Shown: positions 34,007 to 47,840 of the stretch, one piece after another | Numbering within the stretch: position 1 is the first letter of the stretch | Layout of the letters: each line of letters opens with the position of its first letter | DNA from: Myotis daubentonii | Taxonomy: Eukaryota; Chordata; Mammalia; Chiroptera; Vespertilionidae | Length of the DNA: 64,000 nt | Direction of reading: 5' to 3' | Assembly (NCBI RefSeq): GCF_963259705.1 | Contig: NC_081850.1 | Location: 33,757,799-33,821,798, forward strand | Notes under the pieces: model-generated | Databases searched by the model: none | The model's input: only the letters and a program-made list of their open reading frames with translations | Told to the model about the DNA's origin: nothing | Position numbers and translations under genes: made by a program

Positions 34007-35635
34007 GTGAGTTTTCCAAAGCCCCTGTGCGCCCCTGGAAAGTGCATGTGTTTTTCCACAGTCGGCCCACAAGTCAGGGGACATTTTCTGTTTTTATGGG
34101 ATTTGGATGGTGCATGGGGGTCTAGGTATCCACGAGATTTGACTCCTCTTCAGTGTGAGGAAGGGGAACGTTTCTTTAATTATTAGCTGCTGGGTATCCC
34201 TTCGCTTCTTGATTCTTTTCTGCAAATGTAAATGATCTACCATGTCAGGGGACATTGATCTGCCACAACAGCCAAAATGTTGGAAAGTAGATGCCTGCCA
34301 GGCACCAACGTGAAGTTGCTGAAATGTGCAGGGCTGAGGAACACACACTGCACCCCCAGTAAGCTTTATATCTTTTTCAAAGCAAATATTTTGTGATTTT
34401 TTCTTTCTCTCTAATGACCGGGCTAGTAATGGGGTCGTGGGCGGGCTGGTTCTGATATTTGAAAGGAACTCACATTTAGCCACTTGGCTAGTAAACACCT
34501 CTTTGCCTGTGTGAACCCTCTTGCCTGCCTCCACACTGCACACTCCAGGGTTGTGAGGCTAGTTAATGATTTATAGCTGGCATAAAACACCCAGGGGATG
34601 CCACAGGGGCAGAATCTCATAGAATCTCACTGAACTTTGAGGAGAGAGCATTTTGTAAAGTAGTGTAGGAGAAAGAACCAAGAGGGAAATGTCCCTTTGG
34701 CGTTGAAGGAAGTGAGCATGTTGTCTATTTTTTCCTCTGCCTCCCCCTTTCATAACATCAATCCTGGAACTATCTCTGTTTCTTGGCAAAATTGACTCTT
34801 TTTTAATAATATGGCTCTGAAATGATTTCACAATCATCTCACACCTCACAGAAACCCTCCGTGTTTATAAGCAGGACATCACCCTTGGGATCACAGACAG
34901 TTTTGCACAATCTCAGACAGCTCACTTAACTCTTGGAAAAAAGAGCATGCGTTTTATATTAGTTTAGATGGACAGGATTATTTTGTTCAGAGCTAAGATC
35001 TGAGAATCGTAGGTACTCCCTGGATATTGGATATGCTACAGGTCACTAAATGTGTGAAATATATAAATCATTTCGAAAAGGAACTTAGTTAGACCAGGAT
35101 CCCCTAGACAGAATTCCTTCTTTCTGTAGTATATCTTGATGATAAATCATCTGGACCATGTGTATGTTGATTATAGATTGGTCAAGTTGTCCCATTCATG
35201 TAAAAGCAAACCAAACAGATGATAGCTATCATGCAAGTATTAGATGCACTTTTTCGCCATTCAGTATTTTTGAAAGAGTTTTAAGAATTTCTGGCAGAAT
35301 GAAATTGCATTTCTTGTTGTTACATTATGCCCCATGTTGTGATTTTTCTTAAGGAAAACCTGACGCTGATACATGGTGAGACTGCCAGGTTATAGGAGTG
35401 AAAAGAATAATTACATTCCAGGTGGCAAAATGTTCCTCTTTCAGTAGGGTTCTGCATTAAAAATGCCAGAAAGAGACAAGCAATTGAAGGCAATTCCGTT
35501 TACTCTGCTTGGAACATAGAGGCCTATTGCAAGCAGGAAAGACATTTAGTCTCTGAACGAAAGCAGTCCAAACTTTTAGTTATGACTAATTCTGGCTGAA
35601 AATAGTGTGCTGAATTTGGTTTTACTGAAAACAAC

Positions 35636-35659
35636 ACAACAACAACAACAACAACAACA
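35636..35659. repeat. (AAC)n microsatellite
   Basis: About eight AAC units. Confidence 0.9.
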
Positions 35660-38289
35660 CACCCAAAACACATAAAGGCTTAAATTATCCAAAAAATGTT
35701 TTTTGCATTGCAAAATTAATTTTTGTGCAGTAGGACTCCCCATTTTCCCACTGTTCTTAACTTTGCAAAGGCATATCACAAGTTGACTTTTGCTAAAGTG
35801 CATGATGACTATTAAAAATAGAAATACTTAAGTGGAAGAATAAGAGGTGGATGTTTGCATGCCTCTGCAAAGCTTTCCATTGTATTGTCCAGGTTGGGTA
35901 TGAGAAGTGAATTCTCTCTCCCCCAAGCTGCCCACTTCCCACTTCTAAATGGAATCTTTGCAAAATTCAGATTGTGGGATTTATTCCATATCAAATTTAG
36001 AACCACAAAGCATTTACTTACACATGTTATAGTGAAAATGTATTTATACAAAACAGGATTTCTTAGGAGCTGACTTACACTGCAGTTCTAGTCTTGGGAC
36101 TATGTATTTTTATCAGGAAGACATCCATTTTCATATAACACATATATATATCATGAACATTATGTCTTCTGAAAACTGTTATGTTGCTACATGTCATTTG
36201 CCTGATTTGTAAAGCCAAAGCTAACTGGCAACAAATAATTTTCTGTGAAAATTTAGCAGTCTTCTGAAGTTGTAGTCTATTAATAGAAGACATTGTGCTT
36301 AATGTGAATGCACATCTGAAACAGATGCATTTGTCTGCTTTTGGTAAAACCAGTTGTTACACTCTTAGAATCCAGACACAAAGAACTGTTAAAACCAAAA
36401 TGTTTCATCTCCTACTGCTTTGAAATCTGATGGTAGTTGATTCAAAGCTCAAGATCCTTGCCAAGGAAAATGACCACATTCCCCTTTTGGAGACATGCAG
36501 TGATCTTTGGGTTTTTGTGGCCATGTCACATGCTGCAAAAGCTAGGAGCACTTTAAATTGGTTCATGTATGTTTAACTGTGATTAATTTTCTGTGGGTCA
36601 TAGTTAAAGTTAGTCATCATTTTCACTTACTTATTGACCCTAGAAAGATGTAGTGACCCAATTGTGTAGGTGACCATGGCTATAAGCAGCACGGTGAGTA
36701 TCTGGGGTCATGAAGAGAGTGTGTGAAAGGGCTACTCAACAACAGCTTGCTTACAGTCAGAGGCTGCCACTGTATCCTCCTTTGACGCCAAATTCCATGT
36801 CATGCATGGGAGATGCATTCTCAGAACCCCTGATTGTAGCTCAGAACTCTGGGATTCCAGCTACTTAAGGTTCTAGGTGGCAGAACGGGGGTAGGATCGT
36901 TAATGCATTATTCGGTTAACTTACTGGAAGAAGAAATTGTTTCTTTTCTCTTTCCCATCCAAGAAACTCCACCCTTCTATATATCTCATCCTATTGCTTC
37001 TATGGAAAGTCAAACCAGGTGCTTTTTTCACTGGCCTGGCCTGGATTACAGAGATAAACCCAGCCAATGTCCAAGGCCTTGAGAAGTAAAGGCCTTCTTA
37101 GGCAAACAGGCAGAACTCAGTTAAATCAGAAACTGAGATAGGGCAATATTATCTTAAAAATATCTGAGTCCATTCACTGCTGTTTACTAACGCAAGTAAT
37201 TCCTAGGTGCAAAATCATTCTATTTAAACCGTCCTGAATTTAGACAAACCTCAACACTGATGAATCTTAGAATTAACAGAACTTTTGAGCATTTCTGGGT
37301 ATAATTGTGCTAAATTTTGTTGTTTTTCTGAGATGATAGGGTTTCTAATTCTCAAGTAAGAACAAGTCTCTTGAGGTTCCTCAACCCCTAAATTTCAGAT
37401 TCCTAAAAGTGTAACCCAAAACTATAGATGTACACTAACCATCTCTAACAGTATCCATAGTAATGGTTCCAACAGAGTGTATGCTGAGCATGTTTTTACT
37501 GTAGGTCTTTTTGCTATTAAGTTGAGTGTGCAGTGCCTGGGTAGCATTCCCAGGAAGGTATGTCTTGAATGAGCTGAAGCTTGCTCAGTCGGCTAGTATG
37601 CCTCATGAGAAAGCCTATCTGATGGGAGCAGAGTAAGTAGAGGGACAGGATCCTGTTGCCAGGGTTTGGAACACTGATGGCTTCCTTCGTGCACAATAGA
37701 AAGCAGTTGTGCTGGGAGGTTAGGGAGTGTTAATAAGGGAATTAAGGGGAAATGTGGGTCACCACTTAAATTTTGCTTATTTTTCCTGGATGAATTTTAT
37801 CCAATAGCAAAAAGGAATTTTGCAAAACTTTTACCCACCCACAGATTTTCACGAAAATGTCACTGACCAAAGACAGCTTTGAATTTTGTATGAATTGACT
37901 CATTTCTCCACAGGCATTTTGCCTGGCCAAATCCAGAGTATTTGCTTTGGCTTGTATACTGGGCAAGTTTGCTTTTTAAGTAACATTGGATTATGAGTAC
38001 AAGAAAATAAATACAGAGCTAGGCCATGTCCCCATTCCTCTTTAATGGACTGATTTATGGGTTCATGGGCCAGCATTAGCCATGAAAGACATTTCTTGGG
38101 GAAAAGTAAATTCGGTATAAACCATGGAAGGTTTTTTCCACATCCTTTATTTTGTTACTTTGATAAGACTTGGTGTTGATGTGGTGACCACAATAATACG
38201 ACCAAAAGAGACCTTAGGAAAATGCCATCTAAGCATAATTATTAGTTACCACTCCACAAGCTTCATTTTGGTGCAATTAATAAGTTCTC

Positions 38290-38960
38290 ATATTGTCAAG
38301 TATTGATGAAAGTACAGAGAATGGGGAATGCTTTAATATTGCTGGCGAGAATAAATTGGTGTAACTACTTTGGAAAAAATTGGGAATATCTAGGACAGAA
38401 GAAGGTAAGGATATCCAAAAAAACCATGTCTGAGTGTCTCCCCTACCTAGAGAAACTCTTACATATGGTGGCAGGAAGACACACAAACAGGTATTTATTG
38501 TGCCTCTGCTTTTAAAACGGTAAATAAACTAAGTATCCATAGACAAGGTAAATCAATAAACTGTGGTTTATTCCTAATGAAATAGTATAAGGGAGTTTAA
38601 AATTAATGAACTAGATATAAACCTCTATATAGATTGGAGAGATGCTAATATGGATATATCTCAAAAAACCATGTTGAATGAAAACTTAAATGCCAAAGGA
38701 TATACACAGTGTAATACAACTTATGTACCTTTAAACAAACACTAAGCAGTATTATATAGTCATTGTAGGTACATAATTGCTTATGTACAATAAACTGGTG
38801 TGGTCAGGATAAACCGTAACCTTAAGATAATGGATACTTCTAGAGAGCAAAGAAATAGGAAGAAATAGGATATGGGAATTTTGTTTTATCTTTTTCCCCC
38901 CCCAACAAGTGAGAGAACTGAAACAAATACAGCAATATATTAATTTCTTTTTAGCTTGGT
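38290..38960 (+). mobile_element. Old L1 3'-end remnant
   Basis: Carries phrases of old L1 3' ends in order: a TTGCTGGCGAGAATAAATTGGTG segment, ACTACTTTGGAAAAAATTGGG, AACTAAGTATCCATAGACAAGG, and CTCAAAAAACCATGTTGAATGA. Many substitutions; the reading frame is lost. Ends are approximate. Confidence 0.6.
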
Positions 38961-39205
38961 GGTGGTAGCATAGGCATCACAAGTATCTTAAAATAGTTTC
39001 TATGCTTTGATGCCTGTGTTGAAATATTCCATAACTATAAGTATATATTTTTATTTAAAAGTATAAGAAAATCAATAAGTATAACACTAATTCCCGTCCA
39101 CACATACCATTTTTTTTCAGATGAGGGGAACAAAGCCTAGAGATTTAAGTGATTTTTCTAAGACTAGTAAATTGTTTGACTGTTGCCTACTTAGTGTCTC
39201 TAGAG

Positions 39206-39352
39206 CAGTGGTCCTTGAATGACTTTGGAATCCCTAAAAGAGCTTTATAAAATATGCATACCTGGGTCCCACCCCCAGGGTCTGTGATGTAATTACTCTG
39301 GGTTGCAGCTTCCCTGGTGATTCTAATGGGCAGCCAAGGGTGAGAACCAGTG
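39206..39352. mobile_element. hAT-Charlie MITE (MER5-like)
   Basis: Starts CAGTGGTCCTTGAATG and ends GGGTGAGAACCAGTG, with the CCTGGGTCCCACCCCCAGGG middle and the CCCTGGTGATTCTAATGGGCAGC phrase typical of this group. The 8-bp target duplication is degraded. Confidence 0.75.
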
Positions 39353-42078
39353 CTCTCAAAGCTTTCATGTCCTGACACTGAACTCTAGATAAATGGAAGC
39401 CTACCTTGTCATTTTAATCAAGGTGTAGGGAGGCAGTGTTTAGGAGTACATCTTCATTATCATCCATGCCCTGATAGTGATTAGGGTAATTTCATGTTCC
39501 CTTGGAACAAAATTCAGGGACAAGAGATAAGATAATAGAGTGACTCAGATAGTGGCAGAAGGCTTTCAACTGAGTGTCCATTTCCTATTCAGAGTACACT
39601 TTCTCTACAATTAATAGTCAGTTAAGGTTGGGATGAAACTGTGCTGAGCAATGTCTATCATCACCACCTCCTTGCCTCCCTGAGTTAAAAGTGGAACTGA
39701 CAAATCTGTCACATCACTCGCATTTTTAAAGGTAAGAAGAGAGAGTGTTCTGTCTTCCAAATATAATGCAGCCTTTCTGCTTTTAATATAAAGTGATCTT
39801 CAAAACATTTTTGCTACTCTGGATATTTCTGGAGAATTAGTAAGTTACCAAAATATTTAGTTTTCCTTTTTATCAAATCTTCCTGAAGTGATTAAATAAA
39901 TAAAATTATCATTAATATCCTCTTTGTCTCTTGAGGCTGAAACACCACAAGTGAAACATCTGGTAAAGATCAGAGAGAGTGTAGCTTCCAAATTGTATCA
40001 ACAAGGCATCAGTCTGTCAAATATTTAATGCAAACTCAATAATTAAAAAAACTATAACTAAATTACAAGATTCCGCCCTTCCCCCCACAATTTTACATAA
40101 GAAAAAGATACTGGCATATTTATCTGTGTATATACATGTTCGCTATACTGTGTAGACAATACATGTCACCTTAAATTACAAACTTCTTATAGGTAAAAGC
40201 AAAACTGCAGAAATTCTCATCAGAAGGGGTATTAACCACAGTTTATTAGGCATCTGTCAAGCCGTATTTCACATCCCCAAACACAGTTTAGAAGCCTTCC
40301 ATTAGTAGTGGCTTAATTTTATTTTCCTTTAGACGACATTTAATCCATGTTACCTGGGGAGCTGGCCTGTCATGAACTTTGGTCTGTGAAAATACATCTG
40401 TGGCAGATTTGGGCAAATCTTTTAAAGCAAATCATGGTTTATGTTTCTTTGCACTGCAATTCTAGGATTAATGGAAAAAACAACAGATAATGAGAGAAAC
40501 CCTAAGAGGTTAAATATTTGAGGCTTTCTCCTCATTGAGCAAAATCATTAACTACATGACAGTTAATGTTCCTTTTAGCTCATATTTGTTTTGTGGTTTT
40601 TCTCTAATTTCCATGCCCTGAAATAATGTTTTTAAAATTAGAAAGAATTATCTAGATATTTTTCATAAATGATCTAATTAAGGGAATATATTTCAAACCT
40701 TTTGAGGTTTATTCCTTTAAAGATTTAAAAACTTGGGGAAGACTAGAGACCAAAGCTATTTGATCAGTGATGTCAAATGATTAAAATGTGGACAGAGGCT
40801 GCATACATTATCGTGTATGAGTAGCCTTCCATTAGTCAAATATTTCCTTTTATAATCTGTAAAGAGAGTAAAGTACTGTTAAACAAAGGTTTGGACTGGC
40901 ACTCATTATGCTAAGCCTGTCAGACCCTTTTAAAGATCTCCTCCCCCACCCTCTACTGTTTAGATTTATTTTGGATTTTTTTTCTTCTCAGACTGAATTA
41001 ATGCAGAATAGAGCTAAATGTTTGAGATGGACAGAGGAGTACAAATTAAGTCAGTTCTTATCAAAATGCACCCATTCCTGGTGATTCAATCTGTCTAGAC
41101 TGGAGAAGGCACAATGAGAGGAGCTCCTTTGCTACTTGAACTTCCTGCTCCAGCAGCACTCTACTCACCTGGGGTTTGAGCCTCCCAAGGTCAGGCCATT
41201 TGCCTGTGTGACCTGAGAGCACAGCCTAGAGTCAACCTCAGTGGACTTAGGTGTTCAGAGTGATCTGCTTGGTCTTGCTCTTGAAACTTTCAATGCAGCA
41301 TCTCAGCCTTGTCACTCCAGAATAATTTCTGTTTTAGAATGGTTATTTAAAAGTGCTTTAATTTTTAAGTTGGTGTAAGGATATTGGCCATGGTAAGCCC
41401 ATCCTTCGGTGATAAATATTGTTGCTACTAAACTCTCTTCTGTCACTCTCTCCTCCCAGTCCCAGTCACAATTTCTAGTGTGAGAAGATCAAATAAAGGG
41501 TGCTTTGTTAGCCAGGAGAATGGATTTGGGGACTGGGGAGCAGTTGCAATGAAGGGAAAATTGGGAGCTCCACCTTAAACAACATTCTGAAGTAGAAATT
41601 TGTCTTCCATTGCATTTGCAGTAACTCCTACTGTCTTCTTCCCTCAGAATTTCTGTGGTGTCTCAGGGTTCCTCGCTTAATTTCTTATTTTTCTCTCCAC
41701 CTATGCAAGGCTTGCTTTTGGAAAAGAACGTCAGCAGAGATAAAATTCATATATATGAATGGTGAGTGATTGAGGAAAGATTCAGTGCTCTTGCCCTCCC
41801 AGGAGTAGATACATTTTGACTAGGAAAGAAGTATTAAACCTCTCCCTTAGAATGAAAACTCCTTCAGGGAAATGGGAGGGGAAAGAAAATAATTTACAAA
41901 TTCTGAGCTACTGGATTACTTTAATCCTTACTATAACCCTTCAGAGTGAAGTAATTGTGGAGTTTGAGATTCATACTCTGATCTTTCTACTACTGTATAC
42001 TCAAATGTCATTATTCACCTTTGAGTCCTCCCACAGTACCTGGCCCAATTACTAGATTAATTTATACTAGACCCCCCA

Positions 42079-42098
42079 ATATATATATATATATTATG

Positions 42099-42144
<46 letters not shown>
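42079..42144. repeat. (AT)n microsatellite
   Basis: An AT run with one GTATA interruption near its start. Confidence 0.95.
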
Positions 42145-42147
<3 letters not shown>

Positions 42148-45100
42148 CCTACCTACCTATTATTTACTTACCCTATTACCTATCTAGCTATGTGCATATG
42201 ACTATATATGTATCAATCAGTAACTCCAAATATACACACATACATGGATAATGATGGGAATACAATAAGGTTCATTATTCTATTGCTTCTATTTCTGTAA
42301 TGATTTGAAATTTTCTATAATAAAAAGTTAAAAGTATATAAAATATTTTAAACTTATATGAAATAAACAAAAATTTTTTCCCTCCAACACCTCTGAAAAT
42401 GATACCAGACTTTTTTTTTCAGGTAACCTGTGTTCTAATAATCTGAAAGCAAACTAATTTTTCCCATTATTCTTGAAGATCTCTAAAATCCCTTTGCTTA
42501 AGAATGAGATTAAAATATTCTTAGATAATAACATAATATTTGAAAAGACAAATGGTAACAAGGAAGCATTTTTGGAAATAAGATAATCCAACTTCTGTAA
42601 CAGACAGCCCAAATCTCAGTGGCTTGGTATGATGAAGGTTTATTTCTTATTCATGTTCTAATACAGCTTTCTACCTGTGATCATATAGTAATCAGGATCC
42701 TTCTATCTAAATGCCTCTACTACCTGAGTCTAGGGTGAAAAACAGATTGTTGAGGATCATGCAGAAGTTTTTAGAAGCTGATCTAAATTAAGCTACACGC
42801 TTCACTTCCTGCATCTCATTGGCCAGAACTCAGTCACATGATCCCAGCTAATTGCAAGGGAGTCTGGGAAATGTGGTGTTTCTGTGTGTGCAGGAGGAAA
42901 TTGAGTACAATATTGTTTCTGTCACGAAGAACTAGAAGTGCTCTTCCTACTTCACCCTTGACGTATTCTGATTCTCCCCTGACTTACCCTCATTCCCCAA
43001 TGACTTACCTTCATTCTCTATATTCCCTTGAAAATAAGAAACATTTCAGCCTTGATCTTTGAGTTTTTCATGAGGGGTGTCCCTGTTCCATCAAAGTGGT
43101 TTTGTTACTCTTTTCTTATCAGTCTTGGCTCCTATAACTTATATTTTAATTTAGTAAATCTTTCCCAGCCCAACCATTTTTAAAATTTACTCTCCAAGGA
43201 TTCCATTGCCATACAGTCACCACTGCTGGGAAAACTCTTGTTATCTCAAGTGAATTACTCAGCTTTTCCCACCTTGTCCAAATTACATGTTCTTGGTGCA
43301 TAATTCCCCACTGCTCATCATCTTTCTAAGTCATGAGGATGTGTGATGTCTTTGTGTCCCACAGACACTCACCCTTGAGGGAAATCTGCTCATTATCAAG
43401 GGCAGGGTCACAATGAATCACTGAGAGATCCACCATTGTGAGCAGACATTTGGTGTGAAGGGCTACTTTACTCAGACCCTGAAAAACAATATTCCCCATT
43501 TGTTTATGAAGTAGCTTATTGGATACACACAGTGTGGTCATAAATGCTCTCCTATTCTCTGAATGCTTGCTTTTGGTCATGAACTGGCACACACTCAAGG
43601 AAAAAATGACAATGTGCCTCTCTGGACACTTTTGGTCCATTTTCGTGAATATATTCAAACAAAATGAAATTGCCTGGCTCTTTATAATATGTCCTTTAGT
43701 GTGCTTGAGCTTGTAAAATTACCCCCAAGGATGACAAATTGTAAACATCGTGCCGGTTCAAGGTCTGTTTCAGTGTTCTGCCGACACTCACCCTTCCTAG
43801 AAACATTTAAAGTGTTTTAGGAAAATGAAGCTGGGCAAACAGGCTTATCAGGAGCGATAATAAAAAAAAAATCATTGATTCTAATTAGGAGCGTCACATA
43901 TATAGAAACAAAGCTGCTTTTGTATAGTGGAAAATCTACCTGTTCTCTGAAACACAGAGTGCTTTCCAGTGGCTTAAGATAATCATGCTGGCTGACAAAC
44001 TTTCAGGGCCCTGACCTTTTGGCCCATCTCAAGTGATTCAGCTGTGCTTGTCCAAACTTGTCACAGGCGTTGGTGGGAGGTGTGCTGGGATACAAGTTGT
44101 TATAAAGGTGTGACAATGAAACAGGAGCCATTTTCTATTTCTGGAAGTCCCAAACTGCATCAGAAATCGAGGTAGCAAGTTCTTGAGACAAGGACTGAGT
44201 TGTAATTACCTCTAGCTATCTCTGTAGCAAGTGTTTTCTCTCAATAGCATCATCATTGGCAATGGCGCCAGCAGCTCAGGCTATCTGGATGAGCCTGATC
44301 CTGCTCCATTGTGTGCCCAGGAAGACTAGCTTTCTACGATAGCCCTGGTTTTGTGCTATGTGCATGGAATGGGACCTTTATGATGGAACCAGTTAAGGAA
44401 AGAATGTGTAGTATAATCTGAACAGATAATGGAGAAATAACTAATTGTTTACTGTATTGAGATAGTAAATAAAAATGAACAACTGTGTTACTGCCACTTT
44501 CTGGAACTCAGAACTTCAGAAAAAATGAATTTTACTAGACCACAGCGTCAGGAACATAGATCTTAGCAGATCAATGGACAGTTTAGTTCAAAATTAAGAG
44601 TACATGTTGACCATTTGGAGTGTCAATGATTTATTTTCAAGGAAGAGTTTCATAAAAGGCATTTTTAGTTGCTTGATTGTATATTTCCTTCAAAGATTGC
44701 TTGCTGATTACTATCAGTGAGTAATAGGGTTTGGCAAAAATAAATAAATATTTTAAAGCCCATTGTGTTCTGAACAACTAATGCTGCTAAGTATCTTGAT
44801 GGGCTCCTGCTGCACTTGTCAAACAGCTGTGCCTCAGAGTGAAATACTGAAGTTGGGATCTCACTTAACCAAAATCAGAATAGGCTTAATTGAAGGTGTC
44901 TGCAATGGGGGACAATTTAAAATTCTTAAATACAGATTTATGCATTTTTTAAAAAATTATACCGACCGTCTCTAATTCACTTTATTTTGTTTCTTCATTC
45001 ATTTTACTCAGATACTATATAAAAATCAAAATAATAATAAAAATTGTGTTAATATGGAGAAAATTATAAGGTTATTTGTATAATTGTTTCACATAAATAT

Positions 45101-45274
45101 ATTTTAGATGTTTAAATATTTGGTTTACATTTACATTTTAATGCATCATTAACCTAATTATATGTGTGCATGCTCTTTTTTTTTTTTTGGCATGTTCTTT
45201 TTGATCTCTAAATGTGACCCTGCAGTGCAAACAGAAAGGAAGTTCTCTGGTGACTATATCTACTTGACTCATAC

Positions 45275-46290
45275 AGCTACTTATTGAACAACTCTTTCAT
45301 GTTAACCTCTTTTCTAGGCCATGGGGATATAGCAGTGAATAGATCAGTCTCAATGCTCCCTGTCCTTTTGGAGCTTATATTCTCTAGGGGGAGATAGTAA
45401 ATAATGTGGCTATTAGGGGGAAGAAAGTTTCAGGCAGAGAGGACAGCAAGTGCAGGATTGTTGGCCTGGCATGTTCTAGAAACATCGAAAAGGGGGTGGC
45501 TGGAGTAGAGTGAAGGAAGAAGAGAGAGAAGAGGAGTTAAAAAAAAAAATGAGGGTTTTATTGTTCAGGGCCTTGTCTAAAGAAGATGGTTTTGAGTAGA
45601 GGAGTGATAAGATCTTATTTATGTTTTAATACAATCACTGTGCCATTTGGAGAGTAAAGCAGGAAAACCAAACGTCCATGAGTGGGATTATTGCAGTTGT
45701 CTTCTCTTTGGTCTTCCTTCTTATGTTCAGTGTTGGAAGTTGGGATAAACAGTTGGATTCTGGCTATATAAACATAGACAGGCCTGACAAGATTTCCCAA
45801 TGAATTGGATATGGGGTGACAGGGGTGACCCCAATGTTTGGCTTGCATATCTGGAAGGATGGGAGTTACCTTTAACTGAGATGGGGTGATTGTGGAAGGT
45901 TTAGGGAGGAAGCAGAGTTTGGTTTTAGACTTGTTAAGTTTGAGGCGCCTGTGATTGAGTCTCAAATGGTGATTCTGGAGATCAGAAAAGTCTAGACTGA
46001 TATAATTTGGGGGATTACCTGTGAATGAATAGTATTTAAGGTTATGAGAATGGCTGGCCTGATTTAAAGTGAAATTAGAAGTAGAGTCATGAAAAAAGTT
46101 ATGTTTGTCCTCTTTACCAAACACTGTGTATCTCCTTTGCCCCAATGCCACCTGCCTTTCATGTATCCAGGAGAATTTCAAGGGATCATTGAAGATAAAA
46201 AAGGAGAGGTTGAGGAGGTTGTTCCAGGTTGGCCTGCCATTGGAGTACCTGTATTTTTGTTTCCAGACTAGAAGATAAGCAATGGGAAAC
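45275..46290 (-). mobile_element. L2 (CR1-clade LINE) remnant with reverse transcriptase scrap
   Basis: The minus-strand open frame at 45615-46292 (225 codons) is not a host gene. Its middle reads RRLKLNKSKTKLCFLPKP then VTPILPDMQAKHWG, which matches the order of the L2 reverse transcriptase downstream of its catalytic box. Just before, where a YADD box is expected, the frame has YSFTGN, so the catalytic aspartates are gone. The region 45275-45400 resembles the L2 3' end in reverse (GGGGATATAGCAGTGAATAG, TTGGAGCTTATATTCTC). Ancient and dead. Confidence 0.75.
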
Positions 46291-47245
46291 AAGGAGGACA
46301 GACTTCAAGATAATAAGTATGTTTCTAACATCATAGTCTCATGGTCTTATATTCTTGATATTAACAACAGGATCTATATATCTTAGTTCAGACAGAACTT
46401 AACAGTGTATAAAGACACGCTCTGAAAAGTAATATTGTCAGTTGTACCAGTGGGGTGACATTGAGATGACAAGGAGTCTAGGAACAGACTGGATGAATTC
46501 TTGGTCATCACTGTGTTGAGGGTATTTATAAAGTAATAGGTAGTTTTGCTTTTGTTTTCCCCCCTTAATTTTTAACAGTGAGATGCTGAAGTTCTGTCTT
46601 TTAATAAATTAATCTATCAGTGAATTTGAAGGCATCTTGTGTTCTGGAATGTATCTTTTCAATTGCTTGGCTGACTTCTATTTAGAGAGCTTGCTCCAAG
46701 AATGTCTCTGTGGTGTTGATAAGGAACAATGTGAAATGGCAACTCTTTGGAGGCTCTTAGGGGTTGTACTCAGATTCACATTCTCAATCAGTTGTGTGAA
46801 AGGCTCAGAGGCTCTGTTCATGGTCACTGAAGCCCAATGAGTGTGGGAATAACTTTAATTTTAAGATTACACGATTATATTTCTTTTTACTGTAGGAACA
46901 GCTTCATGAAAAACCTTTGTGTTCCATGTATTGGGTTTGTTTACTGTGGACCATGAGATCTAGGGAACAAAACCTTACATTTTGGCTTTTGGAAAATTTT
47001 ATGGTGTTCATGTCTGTGGCAATAAAACTTCTTTGGCTCCAACAGGATGTCTCTTTGTTTGACTGAAGTGTTATGGCATATCTCCATCCAGAGAAGGGTT
47101 AGGCATTTTTTTCCTCTTTAGATTTACTTCTTCCTTCTGTTGTTTCCCAACTCTTCCTATCTTTCTAGCATCTACTCATTCCTTTTGCTTTTTCCTTGCT
47201 ATGCAAAGCTATTGAGGGTAGCTACAAAGAAATAATGGAGGTTTT

Positions 47246-47459
47246 TTAAAAATATATTTTATTGATTTTTTACAGAGAGGAAGGGAGAGAGATAGAGAGT
47301 TAGAAACATCGATGAGAGAGAAACATCGATCAGCTGCCTCCTGCAACCTCCTACTGGGGATGTGCCCACAACCAAGGTACATGCCCTTGACCGGAATCGA
47401 ACCTGGGACCCCTCAGTCGCAGGCCAACGCTCCATCCACTGAGCCAAACCGGCTACAGC
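47246..47459 (-). mobile_element. VES SINE
   Basis: Minus-strand element: head GCCGGTTTGGCTCAGTGGAT, B box GGTTCGATTCCGG, tail TCTGTAAAAAATCAATAAAA. A perfect 15-bp target duplication AATAATGGAGGTTTT lies at 47231-47245 and 47460-47474. It keeps the pol III boxes of a tRNA, but is a SINE, not a tRNA gene. Confidence 0.95.
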
Positions 47460-47646
47460 AATAATGGAGGTTTTAACAGAGCTTAAAAGCTGTGTGTGTG
47501 TTTCTACCCAGTGACAGTGAAAGAAAGAATATTCAGTGCTTCAAAATAGTGAACATTTAATATTTAAGTCCATATCTTAGGGAGTTATGTCTGTTTTGGG
47601 GCTTGTTATTTTCTCTAGCAAGGTGAACTATTGTACCACTTAGGAC

Positions 47647-47840
47647 CAGGTTTCACAACTTTACAGTATTGACATTTTGGACCAGATAATTCTTTGTTGA
47701 TGAGGTATTCTCTTGGGCATTGTAGATGTTTAGCTGCATCCATGGCTTCTACCTAGTAGATGCTAGTAGCACACATTCTACTCCCAGTAGTGACCAAAAT
47801 GTCTCCAGGTATTGCTATGTATATTGGTTGGGAACCACTG
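47647..47840 (+). mobile_element. MER20 hAT-Charlie element
   Basis: Carries the MER20 series CAGGTTTCACAAC, TATTGACATTTTGGACCAGA, TAATTCTTTGTTG, GGGCATTGTAGATGTTTAGC, TGTCTCCAGGTATTGC and GGTTGGGAACCACTG. Near full length. Some MER20 copies are enhancers in endometrium; nothing here shows that for this one. Confidence 0.85.

Noticed and set aside
33629..34084. 151-codon minus-strand open frame opposite GLIS3
   Set aside because: It is the antisense shadow of the GC-rich coding exon, whose + strand reads as a full GLIS3 segment.
34007..34186. Continuation of the GLIS3 frame beyond the large exon
   Set aside because: A consensus GTGAGT donor lies exactly after the first residues of zinc finger 3, and the following residues do not resemble the finger.
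47246..47459. tRNA gene suggested by A and B box-like sequence
   Set aside because: It is the head of a VES SINE with tail and target duplication; the same holds for the other VES copies.
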